DNA of 64,000 bases, taken from contig OZ007004.1 in assembly GCA_963931105.1 (NCBI GenBank), positions 2,170,001 to 2,234,000 of the forward strand, written 5' to 3'. This DNA is from UMGS1590 sp900552455. Its GTDB lineage: Bacteria > Bacillota > Peptococcia > Peptococcales > Peptococcaceae. The notes beneath the pieces are model-generated. The model was not told the origin of the DNA. It saw nothing but the letters and a program-made list of their open reading frames with translations, and did no database searches. The translations under genes and the position numbers were made by a program. Shown here piece after piece: positions 60,046-64,000 of the stretch (positions are counted from its first letter, which is position 1; every line of letters begins with the position of its first letter).

Positions 60046-60111
60046 AAAGCACTGAATGCAAGCAGAATTACAGACCTTCGGCATAAATCTTCATTTTTAA
60101 TGACATTTTAT

Positions 60112-60140
60112 TTTACAAATCCGCGAGAATCCGCTATACT
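60112..60140 (+). promoter_or_regulatory. Promoter of tRNA-Arg
   Basis: TTTACA (60112-60117) and TATACT (60135-60140), with a 17-nt spacer, about 28 nt before the tRNA. Confidence 0.75.
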
Positions 60141-60168
60141 GATTTCTGTACCCGAAAACGGGTCGCAT

Positions 60169-60240
60169 ACGCCTGTAGCTCAGTGGATAGAGCGCCGCCC
60201 TCCGGAGGCGGGTGCGCAGGTTCGACTCCTGTCAGGCGTG
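60169..60240 (+). tRNA. tRNA-Arg (anticodon CCG)
   Basis: Cloverleaf reads: acceptor ACGCCTG/CAGGCGT, D arm GCTCAGTGGATAGAGC, anticodon stem CCGCC/GGCGG with loop CTCCGGA (anticodon CCG, reads CGG), T arm CAGG-TTCGACT-CCTG, discriminator G. CCA is not encoded. Confidence 0.95.
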
Positions 60241-60257
60241 TTTATTCCATATCATAG

Positions 60258-60282
60258 AAGGGCCCCGTCGGCCCTTTTTTTG
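60258..60282 (+). terminator. Terminator after tRNA-Arg
   Basis: GGGCC-CCGTC-GGCCC then TTTTTTT. The ABC exporter genes follow 79 nt further, so this also separates the two transcripts. Confidence 0.85.
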
Positions 60283-60360
60283 TGCGCAGGCGCTCTGTCT
60301 GGCACAAAGCATCCATTTTCACTGATCATTTTTCTAAATTTCTCAGAAAGGAGCGCGCCT

Positions 60361-62073
60361 ATGTCTCTCATTCTCAACTGCATCCGCCGCTACCGTTGGG
60401 CGCTTGCTGTCAGCGTGCTGTGCATGTCAGTGAGCCTCATCTGCGATCTCATGATCCCCTGGCTCTTGCAGATTCTCATCGATGATGGCGTCACACCGAG
60501 AAATGCGGCTGTCATCGAACACACTGGCCTTGCGATGCTCGCCATCATCACACTGAGTCTCGCTGCCAGCATTGTGGCCTATCGTCTCTCAGCAAATGCG
60601 GCGGCACAGATTGGCCGCTATTTGCGTGAAACGCTCTATCACCACATCCTCTCTCTGCCTTACGAATCGTTTAACACGATCAGCGCCTCCACGCTGATCA
60701 CGCGCCTGTCCAATGACGTGCTGCAGATCCAGAATATGTTCCTGATGGTCCAGCGCGTCGCGATCGGGCTGCCGATCTCGTTTGTCATGGGGCTGGTGCT
60801 TTCGATCCAGCTGAGCCCTGACCTCTCGCTGACCTATATTGTCACTGTGCCGCTCCTCTGTCTCAATATCGGCTTCTATGTGCGTTTTTCCGCGCGCTAT
60901 TTTCCAAAGATCCAGGAAGCCATCGACCGCATCAACCTCCACGCCCAGGAAATGCTCATCGGCATGCTGACGATCCGCGCTGCCAGCGCTGCCAACGAGA
61001 TCATCGACCGTTTTCGCGTCTGGAACGATCGCCTGCTTGAGCTGAATCTCGCGATCCAGAAACGATTCAGTCTGGTCGCGCCGACATCGATGATTATCTT
61101 CAACGAAGCGATCGCCTGTGTGCTCTGCCTCGGTTTTTTCGGCTTCGTGAGTGACATCGGTAAGCTCATCGCCTTCATCTCCTACTCGATGCAGATCCTC
61201 GGCTGTGTCACCCGCGCTTCCGGTGTGCTCACAATGATGACCCGCGCCAGCGCCTCTGTCACTCGCATCGAGGAAGTGCTCGCCATGCAGGAAGCTCAAC
61301 CTGTGCAGGCTCCAGAAACACCAACAGGCTGGGATATCACCTGCGACCATCTGTGCTACCGTTTTCCAGGCACAACGAACGATCAGCTCGACGACATCAG
61401 CTGCACCATTCCTTATGGCCAACGTGTCGGCATCGTCGGATTGCCAGGCTCGGGCAAATCGCTTTTTCTCGACGCCCTTGCCGGACTGCTCGCCAGCACT
61501 TCCGACCACATTTTCTACGCCGGCGTACCGCTGGCCCATGTACCACGCCAGTGGCTACAGACAAATATTGGCTACGTACAGCAGCGCGCCACGATCCTCG
61601 CCGGCACGATCCGCGACAATCTGCTGTTGGCCCGGGAAGATCTTTCTCTGGAAGAAATGACCACCGCTTTAGACGACGCCATGGCGACAGAGCTCTACCA
61701 GACAGATGAAGGCTCTGTAGAGCGTGCCATTTTACAGCGCGGCCACGATCTCTCCGGCGGACAGAAGCAGCGCCTGTCCATCGCGCGCATTCTCGCGCTG
61801 AAGCCACACATCCTCATGCTTGACGACAGCACCAGCGCCCTCGATCATGAAACCGAGCACGCATTTTTCACCCATCTCGACGCTCTGCGCCCGCAGACAC
61901 AGATCATCGTTTCGCAGCGACTTTCCACCCTGCGACAATGCGACACGATCTTTGTTTTCGACCACGGACGCATTGTCGCGCGCGGCAGTCACGCTGAACT
62001 CCTGCGCGACCATCCACTTTACGAAATGATCCTTTCAGACCAGCTCATAGAGGAGGCGCTCCACGATGACTGA
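60361..62073 (+). CDS. ABC exporter subunit 1 (degenerate-site half), 570 aa
   Basis: Type IV ABC half-transporter: six membrane helices, then a nucleotide-binding domain. Walker A is GLPGSGKS, the signature LSGGQKQRLSIARIL is canonical, but Walker B is LMLDDSTSALD, with Asp in place of the catalytic Glu, and the H-loop is VSQRLS, with Gln in place of His. These changes mark the non-hydrolysing half of heterodimeric exporters such as TM287/288 or BmrCD. The ATG at 60361 has AAAGGAGCG upstream. It overlaps subunit 2 by 8 nt. Substrate unknown: drugs, lipids or peptides are possible. Confidence 0.92.
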   Translation: MSLILNCIRRYRWALAVSVLCMSVSLICDLMIPWLLQILIDDGVTPRNAAVIEHTGLAMLAIITLSLAASIVAYRLSANAAAQIGRYLRETLYHHILSLPYESFNTISASTLITRLSNDVLQIQNMFLMVQRVAIGLPISFVMGLVLSIQLSPDLSLTYIVTVPLLCLNIGFYVRFSARYFPKIQEAIDRINLHAQEMLIGMLTIRAASAANEIIDRFRVWNDRLLELNLAIQKRFSLVAPTSMIIFNEAIACVLCLGFFGFVSDIGKLIAFISYSMQILGCVTRASGVLTMMTRASASVTRIEEVLAMQEAQPVQAPETPTGWDITCDHLCYRFPGTTNDQLDDISCTIPYGQRVGIVGLPGSGKSLFLDALAGLLASTSDHIFYAGVPLAHVPRQWLQTNIGYVQQRATILAGTIRDNLLLAREDLSLEEMTTALDDAMATELYQTDEGSVERAILQRGHDLSGGQKQRLSIARILALKPHILMLDDSTSALDHETEHAFFTHLDALRPQTQIIVSQRLSTLRQCDTIFVFDHGRIVARGSHAELLRDHPLYEMILSDQLIEEALHDD

Positions 62074-63829
62074 TTCCCAAACGCTCACCACAAGCCAGAC
62101 GCTGGCGCGTCTCTGGCAGGTTATCCGGCCGAACAGCGGCTATCTGTTTCTCTCGATATTAATGAGCGCATCCGTCTCGGCGATCATGCTCTTTGCCATG
62201 GAGCGCGTCGGTGCCGCCTGTGATCTCATCCTCGCAGATGCGCCAGCAAGCGTTTTCTGGCCAAACGCGCTGCTGCTGATCGTTCTTTTTGCCGCCATCT
62301 CTGGTGTTACGCTGATCCAGATCTACACCATGGCCATTGTCGGCCAGCGGCTGGCAAATGATCTGCGCAGCGCCCTCTTCAGCAAGATGACCGATCTGCC
62401 GATGGCCTATTTCGACGCCCACACGACAGGAGATCTCATGAGCCGCATGACCAACGACATCGACCAGATCAACACCTCCTTCTCTGACAATCTCACCTCC
62501 GTTGTCGAAGCCGTTGTCAACGTCATCGGCACCTTCATCGCCATGGCGCTGCTTTCGACGCGGCTGACGCTCTGGGCTGCCATCGTTTTTCCGCTGTTTT
62601 TCATTCTCACAGCCATTGTCTCGCGCATCTCCAAACGGCTCTTCGCCAATTACCAGCGCAGCCTCGGCAGCCTCAACACCTACATCGAAGAACATCTCTC
62701 GGCGCAAAATATGCTCACCCTCTTCGATTACCGCGACCGTAACCTTGCGCAGTTTCGTGCTGAATCTGACCGCGTTTGCACAACCTACGCCGCTGCACAA
62801 ACCTCTTCTGTGATGGCGCCGGTGATGACCTTCATCAACCAGCTCGTGTACGTCATCATCGCCATCGTCGGCGGCCTTTCCATTGTGCGCGGCGACGCCC
62901 TCACGATCGGTACGCTCTTCACCTTCCTGCTTTACATGCGCCGCTTCGCCACGCCGCTGAATCAGCTCGCTCAGGTTTTCAACGCCTTTCAGGCAACCGT
63001 CTCTGCTTCGGCGCGCATTTTCGGCGTGCTCGATGCGCCGACTGAGCGCGAAGCGCTCGGCAACGAGCGACCAGCTTCCTTCCCGCAGGATCACAGCATC
63101 CGTTTTGAGCATGTGCATTTCAGCTACGACGACACGCCCGTGCTCCGCGATATCACCACCACCATTCCTGCACGCCAGACCATCGCCATCGTTGGCGCCA
63201 CTGGCGCTGGCAAGACCACGCTGACCAATCTTCTCCTCAGCTACTACCTGCCGCAGCAGGGACGCATCACCATCGGCGGCACAGATCTTGCGCAGATCCC
63301 TCTTGACGAGATCCATCGCCACATCGGCGTCATGCCACAGCAGCCCATGCTCTTCGATGCCAGCATCCTCGACAACATTCGCTTCGGCAAGCCTGACGTC
63401 AGCCGCGACGCCGTCATCCGCGCCTGCCAGGAAAGTGGCTTTGATCAGGTCGTCCAAACGCTGCCCCAGGGCTACGACACCATTCTCCACAACCAGGGCA
63501 GCATTCTTTCGCAGGGACAGCGCCAGCTTTTGGCCATCACCCGTGCCCTTCTGAGCGACAACGACATTCTCATTCTCGACGAAGCCACCTCCTCCCTCGA
63601 TTCTTACACCGAAAAGCAGGTGCAGCAGGCCTTCGCCAAGCTGCGACGCGAAAAGACCATGCTCATCATCGCGCATCGCCTGTCCACCATTCGCGACGCC
63701 GACTACATCCTCGTCATGAAGCACGGTCAGCTCGTTGAATCCGGCAGCCACGCCGAGCTCCTCGCGCAGCGCGGCTATTACCATCGTTTGTACACAAGCT
63801 ACACCGGCACCGCCGAGCAACAATTGTAA
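62066..63829 (+). CDS. ABC exporter subunit 2 (consensus-site half), 587 aa
   Basis: Second half of the heterodimer. Six helices (MSRMTNDIDQINTSFSDNLT in the coupling region), Walker A GATGAGKTTL, Walker B ILILDEATSSLD with catalytic Glu, and IAHRLS with the switch His. Its signature is LSQGQRQLLAITRAL, lacking the second Gly of LSGGQ. So the hydrolysing site (this Walker A/B with subunit 1's LSGGQ) is intact, and the other site carries all the changes. GAGGAGG precedes the ATG, within subunit 1. Confidence 0.94.
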   Translation: MTDSQTLTTSQTLARLWQVIRPNSGYLFLSILMSASVSAIMLFAMERVGAACDLILADAPASVFWPNALLLIVLFAAISGVTLIQIYTMAIVGQRLANDLRSALFSKMTDLPMAYFDAHTTGDLMSRMTNDIDQINTSFSDNLTSVVEAVVNVIGTFIAMALLSTRLTLWAAIVFPLFFILTAIVSRISKRLFANYQRSLGSLNTYIEEHLSAQNMLTLFDYRDRNLAQFRAESDRVCTTYAAAQTSSVMAPVMTFINQLVYVIIAIVGGLSIVRGDALTIGTLFTFLLYMRRFATPLNQLAQVFNAFQATVSASARIFGVLDAPTEREALGNERPASFPQDHSIRFEHVHFSYDDTPVLRDITTTIPARQTIAIVGATGAGKTTLTNLLLSYYLPQQGRITIGGTDLAQIPLDEIHRHIGVMPQQPMLFDASILDNIRFGKPDVSRDAVIRACQESGFDQVVQTLPQGYDTILHNQGSILSQGQRQLLAITRALLSDNDILILDEATSSLDSYTEKQVQQAFAKLRREKTMLIIAHRLSTIRDADYILVMKHGQLVESGSHAELLAQRGYYHRLYTSYTGTAEQQL

Positions 63830-63852
63830 AGAAAAGCTTTCTGCGATTAACG

Positions 63853-63906
63853 ACGACGGCCGATCCGCTGAATGATTTCAGCAGATCGGCCGTCATTATT
63901 TTATTT
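63853..63906. terminator. Bidirectional terminator after the ABC exporter
   Basis: Stem GACGGCCGATC.GCTGAA/TTCAGC.GATCGGCCGTC (one mismatch), followed by ATTATTTTATTTTT on the plus strand. It also lies beyond the stop of the minus-strand gene at 63901. Confidence 0.88.
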
Positions 63907-64000
63907 TTCTTTTTGCTTCGAAGAACGGATGAAGAACGTGCAGATCAGTGCGATCACAAGGAAAAACGCAATGTAAATGTAGTCCGTATTGACCGCCTCT
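63901..64000 (-). CDS. Membrane protein C-terminus, possibly an MFS transporter (cut by window edge)
   Basis: The last 32 codons are visible. They read EAVNTDYIYIAFFLVIALIC followed by TFFIRSSKQKEK and TAA: one final membrane helix with a basic cytoplasmic tail, as at the end of MFS transporters. The family is uncertain from so little sequence. Confidence 0.5.
   Translation of the reverse strand, partial: EAVNTDYIYIAFFLVIALICTFFIRSSKQKEK

Overview
The window is a stretch of bacterial chromosome from a Bacillota (Firmicutes) species, most likely an anaerobe with an S-layer type envelope. The evidence is the order rlmN-rsmB-yugP-fmt-def-priA-metK-coaBC-rpoZ-gmk-remA-yicC, two-subunit glycyl-tRNA synthetase under a T-box leader, the block glmU-prs-pth-mfd-prsA, and surface proteins with C-terminal SLH domains. 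A Negativicutes-like lineage fits this gene order, but that is inference and no marker here proves it.

Region 1 (1-17,000, all minus strand) is housekeeping: translation (rlmN, rsmB, fmt, def, glyQS), cofactors (metK, coaBC), replication and repair (priA, recO), transcription (rpoZ, nrdR), nucleotide synthesis (gmk), a RemA-like regulator, YicC, a flavin reductase-like protein, thioredoxin and TcdA. Region 2 (17,000-23,200) holds a DUF1858 protein, RNase P RNA (rnpB), a HEAT-like protein, a secreted glucosaminidase with two stalk domains, a cyclophilin, a small membrane protein, smpB and rnr.

Region 3 (23,200-39,200) is an accessory island between rnr and argH. It carries two SLH surface proteins, one of them a 1121-aa GLUG-repeat protein. 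Next to the latter is a tandemly duplicated CptIN-like type III toxin-antitoxin unit: one copy intact (two 47-nt RNA repeats, terminator, 158-aa toxin), the other with two 46-nt RNA repeats and terminator but a toxin reduced to its last 49 codons. Four short SLH-gene 3' ends are scattered around these units. Further on lie a DUF4160/DUF2442 pair, a HigB/RelE-like toxin with a very short partner, a small phage-like cassette (DUF6291-like protein, sigma-region-4 protein, DUF1659, DUF2922, holin, amidase) without capsid, tail or integrase genes, and a DinJ/YafQ pair. At least three families of intergenic repeats are spread through the island. One has five copies whose hairpin stems differ in sequence but keep pairing.

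Region 4 (39,200-48,370, minus) is one arginine operon, argC-argJ-argB-argD-tyrA-unknown-argF-argG-argH, read from a sigma-A-type promoter overlapping a palindromic ARG-box-like site. Region 5 (48,400-64,000) has a CinA/PncC-type protein with an unusual N-terminus, the PrsA-like foldase, mfd, pth, prs, glmU, ispE, an amino-acid ABC permease and binding protein without an adjacent ATPase, tRNA-Arg(CCG), a heterodimeric ABC exporter with one degenerate ATP site, and the end of a membrane protein gene.

All calls come from reading the sequence and recalling family features; no database search was run.
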